Source: Xiphias gladius
Lineage: Eukaryota > Chordata > Actinopteri > Istiophoriformes > Xiphiidae
Length of the DNA: 64,000 bases
Direction of reading: 5' to 3'
NCBI RefSeq assembly: GCF_016859285.1
Contig: NC_053420.1
Span: 25,666,045-25,730,044 of the forward strand
Positions 12,139 through 24,364 of this stretch are shown piece after piece; positions within the stretch are counted from its first letter, which is position 1; each line of letters starts with the position of its first letter. Under the pieces are notes generated by a model. It was given only the letters and a program-made list of their open reading frames with translations, was not told where the DNA came from and did not search any database. The position numbers and the translations under genes are program-made.

Positions 12139-15100
12139 TCACACCTCCAGCAGCTCCATCCTCAGGCGATCCCTATCAGCAACACACACACAAACAGGCA
12201 AATGCAACATGCACAAATCATGAGGATGTGATTGTAAAGTTCCTGTTGTATTGTATTACTGGTGTGTATTGTAAGTGAGGTACTTTTTTTGGGAGGGAGC
12301 ATTGTAAAAAAATTCCTGTGTATGGGTTAACTTGCCTCTCGGAAAACCATCTAACCAAAGACAATTGTCATGATTTATTCACATATATTTGCATGCGCTC
12401 TCAATCTATAATTCAACGGCCCAGACTCCTACTTATCTAAAAATAGCTTCCTAAACAGAGACCTTTGATTGCCTGAATAAGCTACTCAGCATGAGTACCT
12501 GTACACACTTGCCTGCCTGCTTTTTACTGTAAATCACGCAGCAAACCACTACAAACAACAGGCTGTCATGCTTTCATCACTCCACCTGGCTTACATTGCT
12601 TTGTTTCCTTGATTGATAAATAGCACTAAGCTTGTAAAATATCACAAGGCACTTGAATGAGAAGTGTATCTAACTTCAGTAGCTTTTATCACACTTTGTA
12701 ATTTGGGCATAATGACTATAGTACCTGGCCTGATTGGCATCAGTCTGTTGTTCAATGAGTGACTGATTGGCCACTGGCTGCTGGTGGTCCTCTGCTCTCT
12801 CGGACCAGGAATCCTGCAGGGCTCCTGGCTGCACTGACTCCTCAGCTTGGCCTCGCTCTCCACTTCCCTCTGACCCCATCAGACTGAGCAACGGTGAGTA
12901 TGAATCCTGCCACACAACCCGCTGCCCTGTGTTGAGTCCTGCTTCTCCTTCAAGGTGCTTGTTCACGTCTTGCTCAACAAGTTTCTTTTTGGCTGCTTGA
13001 GGGTCCTTCGGTGACTCAGCTTCTGCGTCTCCGTGGCCCCTTGCCTCCTCTGACTCCGTGGGCAATCGCTGATAGGTCTCCAGCCACTTTAGCTGCCCGT
13101 TCTTGTGGCTATACCGGCTGTCGCTGAACCAGCGCACCACCTCTGATTTGGGAAGGCCTGTCTGGACGCTTAAGTCCTCGTACTGCTGACTGCTGGGCCA
13201 GCGGGTATTGGAGAAAACCTGCCGGAGGATGTGCAGCTGCTGGGGGGTCTTGTTGCCCCAGGGGGGGGAGAAAGACGGCTGAGAAGCAGACACCTCGGCT
13301 ACCTCAGACTTGTGTTCTTGATGTACAATCTCAGATGTCGTCTCTGGCTCATTCATCTTCAGCCTCTTAAAGTTTATCTTGATGGGGTCAACTTTCAGCT
13401 CTGGGCAGCCTCTGTCCCCGGCGAACGGATCCTCCTCCTTAATGAGTTGCTTTAAGATTGACATGCCTTTTATGGGAAAGTCCTTGTTGCATTTACCCTC
13501 ATCTAAAATGGATGAGCTACTTTTTGTAATGACAGTTGTGCTGGTGCTTTCAGTTGGGGATTTGCTGGCATGGTTCAGGTTAGGGACACTGTCATTACAG
13601 GTAGTACTGGGGTATTCACTGCTAATACTGCTGTTGTTGGGCTTGTGGATGTAGTTGTTGCCTTCGTCATCGAGTTTTGTGGTGTGGGCCTGCTCTTGTG
13701 GACTGATGATGCCGCTGTTATGATTGTTACAGGTGATGTTTGATTTGCTGGTGTTATCGATGATCACATTACTCTTGGTACTGTTTGAACCTTCCAATCC
13801 AATGGGTAAATTGTTGCTTTTGAGATTTGGTTTGCCGTTGGTGTCAGCAACACAGAGCTCATCATTATTGCTAATGTTGGTAGAGCAAGTGGCGATACTG
13901 TTGATGCTGTTTGTGGGGCTGCTGTTATGCACCGGTTTCCTGGTGACAGTCTCACCACCATTACTACTGCTGGAATAGCTGCTGATGCTGCTGCTACTAC
14001 TGCAACTACTGCTGCTACTGCTGCTTCTACTGCTGCTGGTGCTACTGACACAACCACTGTTTCCAGCCATGTCCAGGCTGAGGCCATTGCTCTTGTCTGG
14101 CTCCACAGTGGGTTGAGTATTCTTGGTCAGTACCTGTGTTGTTCTGACTATGGATGGAAACTTTGGGGGGACAATTGGAGTAGAATAGGACACCCTGGTG
14201 ACATGGGGGTTGGTTGACATGCTGGCCTGTGAGGCTATGACTCTAAAAGGCCTGGGTTTAATACTGCCATAGGGAACTTTGGCCATCTGAAAGTTTGGTC
14301 CTTTTGAGCCTGGCTGGGCAGTGACAGTGTGGTGGCTTACAATGTTGTTGACGTGCCTTTGTGTAGCAGGTTGCTTCTGAGGTGCTCCACCTTGGAACAC
14401 AGTGTTGAACATCTTCCTCCTGGCCTCTTCAATCTCCTCAGGAGACCAGCTTATGCCCTGCTTGAGCCTTTGGGCAGTAAACCACAGTTTGATCTGCTCT
14501 TCGGGGAACTCTGAGACCACTGTTAGGTAGCAGAGTTCGGCTTTGGTCGGGTAGGGGAACTTGCCAAAGGATGTCTTGAGAAAGCTGCTGGTGTCCATAG
14601 CAGCATCGTAGGTGGGGATGCTGCTGAGAGGGATCATCACCTTTGGAAGGTCTTTATTGGAAACGGAGGAAGGGGGGGAGTAAAGGGAGGGAGTGTGCTG
14701 GTGAAAGACTTGGTTGGACACTGTCGTGGTAATCACATGAGTGACAGTGGTCCTCGGCATAGCTGGGGCACCAGAAACACTGAGAGCCCCGTTTTGGAGT
14801 TCAGGCACATTTGTCAGCATGCTGGGGTCTACATCCTTTCCAGTGTCTATCTTCCGTACCTCCACGGTGTGAGAAACCACAATCTTTTTGTGCTCCCCCT
14901 TGCCTTTCATCATCTTTGCAATCGGTGTTTTGGTGAGGGAGATCCCAGATTCTCTGTAGTCTTCTCCACTGTCCGTGAACAGACTTTGTTCCACAGTTGT
15001 TACTCCATCCCTCTTGTTGACAGTTAGGGAGGCAGTGACCAAGCCCTCCATTATCTTAGGGTGGGCGTTGGCATTATGCAGAGCCAGAGCCTCAAAGCGG

Positions 15101-15449
15101 ACGACTGACACCCCACAGTTCAGGCAGTAGAAGGTGGGCTGGGCCCTAAAGTCTAAGTGGCAGTTGTGCATGTGATCCAAAAAGTAGTTTAGATCTCTGG
15201 ATTCGAAACGGCAAGTAGAACAGCTGTATGTACCTCCTTTTTGCATCTCGCTGCCACTTTCAGATTTGGAGGAGCTGTGAGAGAAATGGCCAGACTCTCC
15301 TCCAGTGATGCTGAGTATGCTATCTTCTGGGATTGTTGGTAGGAGTTCTGGTAGCGAGCCCAGTATGATTTCCTCACGCACATGTTTGGATTTGGATGGT
15401 ATCATGCAGGGTACGGAGGATTTCCTCTTGCTGGCCATTGTGCAGCTTT
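12139..15449 (-). CDS. zhx3: zinc fingers and homeoboxes protein 3, reduced form
   Basis: Nuclear transcription regulator of the ZHX family. The large coding exon is 12725-15438 (ATG at 15438-15436). A second coding exon at 12139-12172 is inferred: donor GCCAG|GTACTA at 12725, acceptor GCTGATAG| at 12173, joining in frame to DANQARDRLRMELLEV and stop, 915 residues in all. The start MASKRKSSVPCMIP matches human ZHX3. Two C2H2 fingers lie at about 73-94 and 105-126. Homeodomain 1 is at about 283-342 and is nearly identical to human ZHX3 (KVMIPLSSIPTY, KFPYPTKAELCYLTVV). A second homeodomain at about 728-789 (TGLPKSEVVRWFSDSRY) matches human homeodomain 4. A Ser/Asn/Thr-rich stretch of about 190 residues (450-640) replaces homeodomains 2 and 3, and no homeodomain 5 follows. 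DPIKINFKRLKM corresponds to SPIKINLKNLRV. The upstream bases 15439-15449 are 5' UTR. ZHX1 and ZHX2 fit less well. Confidence 0.93.
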
Positions 15450-15635
15450 CTGTAGATGGGACAGTGAGTGATTGGTTGTCCGGTATGATGAGAACAGAGG
15501 GCGGGTGGATAGTGGAGAGGATTGAATGGAGTTAAGTGTCATGGACCAGCCACTATGATATCACAGTGTTGCTTCATGCCTTCTGCCACTTTAGGACTCC
15601 TGTCACATGGACAAGTTTAACAGCTCCCAGGGAAC
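15450..15635 (-). other. zhx3: candidate zhx3 5' UTR exon segment
   Basis: On the minus strand a strong acceptor, TTTCCTCACAG|, ends at 15636, so the coding exon may run from 15635. A weaker acceptor, CATCTACAG|, ends at 15450 and could give a shorter 5' UTR. Transcript data are needed to choose between them. Confidence 0.5.
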
Positions 15636-16257
15636 CTGTGAGGAAAGAGTACAAAAAAAGAGAGACGTGACTCTCTCAGCCCATATTTAATTTAGTGATT
15701 GCAGAATAAAGAAATGACAGTACGACACAGTTAGTAGATGGAAAACACAGGGATATAAACTGAAAAAAAGGATTTTAATTATTCATCCTGAACGTCACGC
15801 AAATGACAGATTAAAACCTACACATATGGAAAGTAAATGTATAGTATACTTTTCAAAATTTAAAATATGAAATATTTATACATGAGGAATCTAATAGCCC
15901 CACACAGGGTAATCAGTATAGGTGGAAATACAGTGTGATCCGTGTTGATGGTATTTATCAGCAATCATAGCACTTAAGTAAATGACTTTTTTCTTTTCAA
16001 AAAGGCCACATGATTTATGCTCATAACAAAAAATTAAGGTTATATTAAATTACTGTATAGAAAGAGGTAAAATGGCTCTTGCTCAGTCTTGATACATAAT
16101 TTAAAATAGTTGCATCAGAGTTCATGAACAAGATTACTATTAATATTTTAAAATTACATTTGACTGACTTCCTAAATAATGAAAAATATTTACCATCACA
16201 TATGTCAAGGGGAACAAAGAAATGAAAAAAATATTGGCATCAGCCTGTTGTCTATTA

Positions 16258-16396
<139 letters not shown>

Positions 16397-17779
16397 TGTA
16401 TTCACTCCTTCAATCAATGAAGCCTGTCGGTGTTATGGCCATTTACTAGGATTTACAGACTTCTGTCTAGCTGTCACTTTTTATGAATTCAGAAAAAAGA
16501 GCTTAATAATCAACAGAGCCAGAAGTGACAGTCTAATCTCAGCGATATTTGTTGTTTTTCTTCACTGCCACCAAGGGTTTGGCTCTTCTAATTATTGATG
16601 GCATATGTCCACCGAATTATTTTTAGTAAACCCTTATGATATTAACAAAACATGTAAGAAGCACTAAGTTTAAAGCTAAAGCAAAAACCATGAACACTGA
16701 AGGGGATGTGCTGGCTATGAATCAGTGTTAGGGTCTTTTTTGCCAGATGCCACCTGCCAGGAAACATTATTAGTAAATAAATACCATTCACTGACTACTA
16801 TACCTTGGGGATTCTGGGTGCGATGCACTTCACCCCTACAAATTGATAGTGCTGGATGTATCTAACCTCACCATCTGTTTCACAGTGTCTGAGGCAACCG
16901 CAAATATGCACAAATACCCACAAGAAGGTTTGTATTTGTCTGCAAAAACATTTAGTACTCATTGCTTGTAAGTGTAGATAATACGTAGGTAGTAGTTGAG
17001 TTTAAATTTTGTGTAATTTCATGGGGGCAACGGGGCATTTTAAAAAATTGAATATGTTCACATGCAGTGGGCCGTGCCGTCCTGTTCCTCTTTGGCTGAA
17101 TATTGTAAAGCAGACATATGAAGGTTAAAAGAATGAGTATTTTACTTCCACACATATGTTTTACATTGGACATTACAGTGTATCTTCCCAGCATAATGTA
17201 GTGTCAAGAGGTGATACCAGGTGACTAGTGTGGATGTGTGTCCCAGCAGTCAGCTGACAGCAGTTCTGTTAAGGACCTGAAACATTCCCCCAAGGTCTGA
17301 GAAGGTTACTACAAACACATCTGAAGCCATTTACAAGCTGCAGACTAAAACCATCTCCTCCTACATTTGTTCAACAAGCAGAATGGAGTCACATGCATGC
17401 ATAAAAAAAAAAAACACACAATAGGGAGATCACTGGGTGCTCAAATCCATTAGCAAACCACATCCAAAGGCTTTCCCTTCCTATAACGCTCAAGTCATAA
17501 GGATGGATATGGATTGTATTTGCAGTTTTCAACAAGTCTCCTTTTTTCTTCTCCACCATATGTACGAAAAAACAAGCCTCTGGTCTCTCAGAAAGCCACA
17601 AATATTTAACAAAGTATGTAGGACAAGACAATGGATACACTCTCGTCAGTGTTTCATTACCGATGCAGCCGGTTTTAATAGTTATTTTAACACTGGAAAG
17701 TACAAAATATATAAAACTAATGATGAGAAAAAAACATCAAAGTGGAGCTTTGCACCCTCTGCCCTCTGCATGAACTTGT

Positions 17780-17828
17780 GACACACACACACACAGACAC
17801 ACACACAGACACACACACACACACACAG
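17780..17828. repeat. imperfect (AC)n microsatellite
   Basis: AC repeats interrupted by two AGAC units. Confidence 0.95.
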
Positions 17829-20800
17829 CCTCTGTACTGTATATCACTCTCGTCCTCCTTTATAAGACTGTAGAAGCGCTGATGTGTGACATGCTGCTGA
17901 AAACTAGTCTCATCCTATCATCATCTATCCATATCACTCAGGCTTTACCTTCCCATGCAAGCAAATCAACATCAAAAAACATCAGCTGCAAAAATTCAGT
18001 TACCATAACACCCAAAACCAGCAATTCTGTTGAGATCCAGCATACCTCAACATCAAGCACTGCAGTTTGTTGATTACAAAGAAAACAATTTCACATACTT
18101 TCAACATATTTTTTTGTCAAACTGAAAAGCAGATTCACAGACGTTTCATTTTACTGCATCCACGTGCATGTTCACCACGGCTGGCTGGATGGTAAATAAA
18201 AGATGAACCTGTTCCAGAATTAAAACCCTCAAATGACTGCCCAAACAGTCCACACTGATCCCAGACAGACTGTGACATCCTCCTTGTAACTACCTCTTTT
18301 TCATTTCTACTGACGGCTGCTGCTTTCTGACAGAAAAAAAACTAAAACAAAACAAAACAAACACACAACAAAAAAACTAGGTCACCAGCATCTTATGCAG
18401 TAATCCTGGTTCACTGCATCCAGACGCGGGCATGTGCTGTATGTTTTGCCGCCAGAGAGGTCGTGATATCCTCTGACGGCACACTCGATTAACCCCTGGT
18501 GAGGACACAGTGTTCATTGAGTTTGTTCCACTGAACGAGGGATTTAGAAGTCAGCTCTCATGCAACAGAGGGATGTGGTCATGCACATCTGAAACATCTG
18601 TGTGAGAGATGTCACTATGTTATAGAACTCTGTAAAATATCTGTGTTGGCTCTGTCTAGCTGTGGTGAAGTGATTCATTTTGCTTGGTCCACAAACGCCA
18701 CACTGTATGCCAGGACGTTTCAGAAAATAAAGTGATGGAGAAGATAATTTGGTCTCTGCGGTGGGCTGTGACTTGTGTAGAAGCCCCCAGAGGGGACGTT
18801 GATCCACGAAGAGACAGACGCTGGCCGAGTACAGAAGCTCGCCTCCCTGAAAAAAACACTCCACTTCCTGCATGAGAAAACCCAAGACAAGCCAAAAGTT
18901 GAGAAAGGTTACATAAAGAATCAGGTCACCTATCAAAAGAATGGGCTGCTTTATCTGGCGAGCGAGACGTGCGATCAGACACAAGACAAGGGCTTGCCAG
19001 ACAGGGAGCCACTGAATGGTTCCCTCTGAAAAGCCAGGCCTTGTGTTTCAGCGGCAAGGTAGACAACACTCAGATGATCGCTGTCCCCAGTGTGTCGTAT
19101 GTCCTCGCACTGGCACTGGCTGTGTGGCACAGGGGGAGGAAACTCTTTTCATCTCGCCGGACCAGGGGAGTCGTATCTGAAGTGAGGGAAAGTGGCAGAG
19201 CTCTCAGAAGTGCTTTCTGAACACCCACGCTCAGCGTAAGCAGACGGGCCTTGTACGGCGAACTCAAACCACGTTTGAACCATTCAACTTTTCAAAAACA
19301 ACCGTTTCAAAACAAATGGGATTAGGCTAAGTTTAAATTCTGATGGGGTTTATACGTTCCGCCTGATTTAATAGCAGCTTTAAGATTTACAGGAGGGCCT
19401 CCCTTATGTGCTCTCACACTGTCATTTCCATAACAATATTATATTTACATCTCATTAATATTTAATTATATTCTCTATACTTTTAAATGACAAACAGCTG
19501 AATGTGCTGCCCCCATTTCAGCAAACCAATTGAAAGAAAGCAGCGTGTATTCCCTTTCATCACCTCATAAACTGCTGCAGTAATTACAATATTACAACAC
19601 GAAAAACATGCCCAATCTACAGCGAGCTGCTACCAGCAGAAAGGGAGGCGAGGCTGCAAAGTGGTTGCTAGACATTAAAATTTAATTCAAAACAGTCCAC
19701 TGATTCAGACACTCCCAGGTTGTTGGGTCACCTACAGTTGACATTAACAAACAGAGATTGGTGTTTTTGCTGCGCCGCCTGTCACATGAATGAGAATGTG
19801 AAGGCTGGAGGAGGAAGAAGGACAAAGGAAGACAAAACTCAGACATCTGGGAATGAAGTGAGAGGATGACTGATGATGATGACAGGCTGTGCTGTTTCAA
19901 TATTCCTCCCTGCTGACACCTCGTAGGCACACATCTCCACACACACACACTCCTAACACACTCCCTCCTCACCTCCGCAACATTTAGCACCTGCACTGTT
20001 CTGAAAATCTTTCTCTTTGAACTGAATAGCTGGCAAGGAGTCTTCTTGATGCGACAGTCGCATAAGAGCTAAAAAAAAAAAAAAGAAAGAAAAGAAAAGC
20101 ATAAATTCTTTCACTTGTGACAATATTTATTTGGCGTGTAATTTGCTTCGACAGTGATCCGTGGCTCTCCTGAGAGCCTGCTTCAAAAAAAATCAGCCCA
20201 GAAAATGACCTGGTGTCCACTGGGGTTTGAGGCTGAGAAGGGGGAACTCCTGACAGATACATTTGAATGATCAAAAAATCTGTTTAGCTGGAACATTTTC
20301 TGCCAAATGTCCATTAAATAGATTAACGTCATGTGAGTGGATCAGCTGGACACCCAAATATAAGCCAGGGACAGAGAGCAATTACTGTCTTGCACTGAGA
20401 AGAGATTGGGAACAATGGCACCTCATTTATAAGGGAAACGTGATCCAGCGCTGGGAGCCTTTAGACGGCTGACTGCCGAATTGCGATTGTTCTGTTTCCT
20501 GCGTGTCTGGGTGTCTTCTGTGTCCATCATGCTGCCAGAGTGGACAAATGTGGGGTTCTTTTTGACAGTAAGGGTGGAGAGGATTTTAGTTTGGGGACAT
20601 CTTTGTGCATGAATGGCACTGTACGTTTTCCAGCATGAAGTGTCAGGCTCCAGTGTTACGTGTGCTGAAAAACAATTCAGAGTCATCAGGGTCATTAGCA
20701 CGGCGCTAATACAGCAGACGACTCCACGCCGTTTCACCGCCCGTCCAGATGAAGATAGGCAGAGGCTTCAGTGTGTAGTCTCTGTCTCCGCTGCGGGCTC

Positions 20801-22965
20801 TTATTTTTTTTCTTTACATGGGTGTGTTTCTGTGCATATTAGTGTCTGAATGTCTGAGACGCAGGTGTTGTCAGCCATCTCGTCCTCCTCCTTCTCCTCC
20901 TCCTCCTCCTCACACACAAAACCCCCCCACCCTTACCTCCATGACTGCAGCCTTGTCCACTGGGAGACCGGTCGGTGGTGGCACTCATGTGTTAACATTG
21001 CCATGGCAACCCCTTCTTCCCCTTGCCCACCACGCCACACACACAGCGGAGTCACTCGCCCACACCCACCAACCTCAAGACACACACACACATACACACT
21101 GAATTCCTTGGATTGCATCCGGTGCAGGACAAACTTAATCCACATGCCCTGCCAGCCATCTTTGAAAAGTCCATTCATGGTTCAAGTCTCTCCCAGATAA
21201 CTTTGGGTGAGGTCCGCAACAACAACTTGGCCTTTTACTTTCTTGATCAGGTTGTAGCGACACTAACATCGCCGCTCCACTGTGCTCATTTGTATGACAG
21301 CGACTGATGAAAGAAATATCGCAGCTCTACACGCTACAAATGACCTCCTGTCAGTGTTATTGTCTTGATAAATCAGTGCTGAGGCCTGAAGACTGATGTA
21401 GCACAGTACATACCAACTGCACTCTGCCCGTCTGAGCATCTTTGTTGCACGGTCCTGTTTTGTGTTAGAGTGCGCGCTCACTGTTGAAATCTTACATTGT
21501 TCTCCGAACCCTTCTATCTGTTGCCCAGATGAATGACAGACAAATAAACCATGGAGCGCAGAGAAAAAAACTCTGAGTCATGCATCCTTTTTACATCACT
21601 TTTGATGAATAACTTCGTCAGTTCTGTAGCCAAGACTACAGGCATTCATTTGGCAACTTAAGACGAAAAGGAAGAAAGATGGCGGCGTATCGCACATTGT
21701 AGTGTCCATCCTAAAATGGCTGACATCATAGCCTTCTCTAACTGCCAAAGCCTGGCAAATGCCAGCTCCTGCTGACCAAACCTTTCTTGCATGGGACAGA
21801 GAAAGTGGCAGGGGCTCTTTCCCCACTCGCCCCAAGGTTTTTTCCCCCCCGTCAGTGCACAGGCGTTTCTTTTGGTTGGAACTGTGCAAACATGCTGTTT
21901 TAGTGAGGCTTTTGAGCGGTCTGGGCTTCGATACGGCATTGGTCCGATGACAAAAGCAATACCAAAAAGGGTGAAAGAACCAAATAAAAGTGAACTTGTA
22001 TAGACTGCCGTCCTTTCTGGTGGGAAAAATGGGGCTTGGCATTGTGTTTCAGAGAATTTTCTGTGAGGACGATGAGGTATGCCGCTATCATGAATGCTTT
22101 TTTGTATAAAATGGCTGGAAAATAGATCTGGTTGGCATTAGATAGTTGATTTTCTTCTCTGAACTCAAGGAATGTTATACACTCCATGTCAGCTAAATCT
22201 GCAAATCATGACCATATGACCTTCCTCGCTATTCTCTGGCAGGGGATTCATTTTGAGCTGTAGGAGGCACACACAAACATAACATGCACAGTGGTTGCTG
22301 TTAGACATCAGACCACCAGATCTCGAAAAGTACAGTATTCCAGGTATATGAGGGGTGGCATATGTGGAGTGGGCACTCTTGGCCCACTACATTGTGCCTG
22401 TGTATACAAACACTCCGCTGTGGCCATAACAAAAACTGTGAGCTGTGCCTAATTGCAGGGAGTGAGGGATGAAAGGCAATATGCCTGGCCTCATTAGAGC
22501 AGTTCCGAGAAGGGAGATGGAAGACCGTTCCCAGGGATCCACAAAGGGAATTGACATTCCCCCAGTGAAAGCGTCCTGCCGGAGTGAAAAGCTCCACACA
22601 CGCTGAACTCACCGGGCCAAGATGAACCCGGTCCGCCGGAGCTGCACAGCGAGAGCTCATTTACCTTTGTTTTGCCGGTCATCAAACACGCCTGCAAATT
22701 AACTATCGGAGTGAAGAAATGTCCACTGGAGACTGGACTGTTCTCCACACTTAGAGACACCGTCCACAGACCAAACACCCACTCTCTCCCAGGAAAAACC
22801 TCAATGGCAGAAGTGTTGCACATTCATTTCCATGACCTACATTATACGTAATAAGCTTACATGGTTAAATCATTTAAAAAATATTCCAAAAATTGCCAGT
22901 GATTCATGCTCGTCTAGCTGGCTGCTTGAATAATTTGGGGTTGTTTCTTGTGTTAGGGACACTGG

Positions 22966-22992
22966 ACACACACACACACACACACACACACA
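22966..22992. repeat. (AC)n microsatellite
   Basis: A perfect AC run of 27 bases. Confidence 0.95.
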
Positions 22993-23209
22993 TGATCACA
23001 GAGGCAACATTAGTCAGCACAGAGGTACTTCCCCTAAAGGCAGAGGGAGACACATGGCATTCAAAGCTGGGTCAATATTTATGTACAGATAGAAATGTGA
23101 CTGTACAGGAACTGATATTTTTTAATACAATGCCTCACTGATAATCCACAGTTTGCAAAATATCTGCCTGCCTCTGAAATGATCAGCTCCTCTCGTACTG
23201 TATACGTCT

Positions 23210-23211
<2 letters not shown>

Positions 23212-23244
<33 letters not shown>

Positions 23245-23251
23245 TGTGTGA
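23212..23251. repeat. (GT)n microsatellite
   Basis: GT run with one TCTG interruption, then GAGTGAGT. Confidence 0.95.
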
Positions 23252-23505
23252 GTGAGTAGGGCAGCAGCACATGTTGGTAGGAGGAAGAGGAGGAAATGAA
23301 AGAAAAAGTCCTGTGCATAGAGATACAGGCCTACCTTTCTGCTCTGGCAAGAGGAAGAAATTTGTAGAGAGTGAGCGATCAGTAGATGAAAATTGATACT
23401 TGGCGTGCAGTTTGAACATCTACGGACTCGCAGGCTTCTTATTTCATGTCGATAAACCTGCTGTAGCGCTGAGCTCAGAAGTCTTTCACAACTAAAAGCA
23501 CTCAC

Positions 23506-23794
23506 ACTCGCAGCACAGCGGGGAAATACAGCGCGTTGTGCAATAAAATAAGCAGATACGCCACACTGTATAGCGCGAGAAGGAGCGCAAATGCAGCCAG
23601 ACGGAGGATCCGTTGTTGTAACTGTAACAAACTGACGAGTTAACCCGTTTCACTCCACTCGCAAGGCTGTGGGGCAACACACTGCCTCGGAGCCGACTTG
23701 CCAAAGGCGATCTGGCACTCTATATAACCTTATGAATATTCCCAAAAATCCTCCACCCCCCTCCTCCACCTACTGTCGCCATTTTATACATTGG
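23506..23794 (-). promoter_or_regulatory. zhx3: candidate TATA-type zhx3 promoter and first exon
   Basis: On the minus strand, in the transcription direction, there are a CCAAT box (23794-23790), TATAAAA and an overlapping YY1-like AAAATGGCGAC (23788-23775). About 270 bases downstream is a GTGAGT donor, with the exon ending at 23506. This arrangement fits a noncoding first exon of about 23506-23750. It is inferred from motifs only. Confidence 0.4.
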
Positions 23795-23941
23795 CGACTT
23801 CATATAAACTGCCTTGACTACAGCACCAGATGAAAATTCAATATTCAATAGCGAGACATAATTACAGTAAACAACTTTGGAAATCGCACCTCGCCGATAA
23901 TCCGAGGTATTCGCGTTTCGGAAGAGTAGATGTGTCCTTAC

Positions 23942-24260
23942 CTCAGCAGTCGGTGGGGAAAAATGGAATCCGACATTAATATATAAATGAATAATATTGG
24001 ATTCGCTCCGATCGCTGCGCTTTGAGAAGAAGAGGAGGCGAGCAGGGGGTGGGAGCTCTCCTCAAGTGAACCCGGTGAACTGGCGTGAACCCGTCAGTGA
24101 CCACGGCAAGGTACATTACATTACATTACCTCTCCACACCTCAGCCACACTGTATGGAGACGGCAAAACAACTATGGTCGGCGGTGCAGGACGAGGCAGC
24201 TCCAAAAAAAAAATTATAGCGAGTGTATTTCCTATGAACACGTGATTCGAAGCGTCATCC
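23942..24260 (-). promoter_or_regulatory. zhx3: candidate alternative first exon of zhx3
   Basis: A consensus donor GCTGAG|GTAAGG on the minus strand places an exon end at 23942. The sequence upstream on that strand is CpG-containing and lacks repeats up to about 24.26 kb. The transcription start cannot be fixed, so the right end given is nominal. Confidence 0.4.
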
Positions 24261-24317
24261 AAAATCCAAAAGCCCTTTCATCTAAAATTTTGGAGAGGGG
24301 CGGGGATGAGATGAGAA

Positions 24318-24364
24318 TGTGTGCGTGTGTGTGTGTGTCTGTGTGTGTGTGTGTGTGTGTGTGT
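24318..24364. repeat. (GT)n microsatellite
   Basis: GT repeat with GC and CT interruptions, followed by a G-rich tract. Confidence 0.95.

Noticed and set aside
12676-12724. Read-through C-terminus of zhx3 ending in TKCDKSY
   Set aside because: A good donor at 12725 and an in-frame exon at 12139-12172 make splicing more likely.
18544-18984. 146-codon minus-strand frame in the zhx3 5' intron (and a 148-codon one at 21596-22042)
   Set aside because: No domain, no codon pattern I could defend, and overlapping frames on both strands; probably chance.
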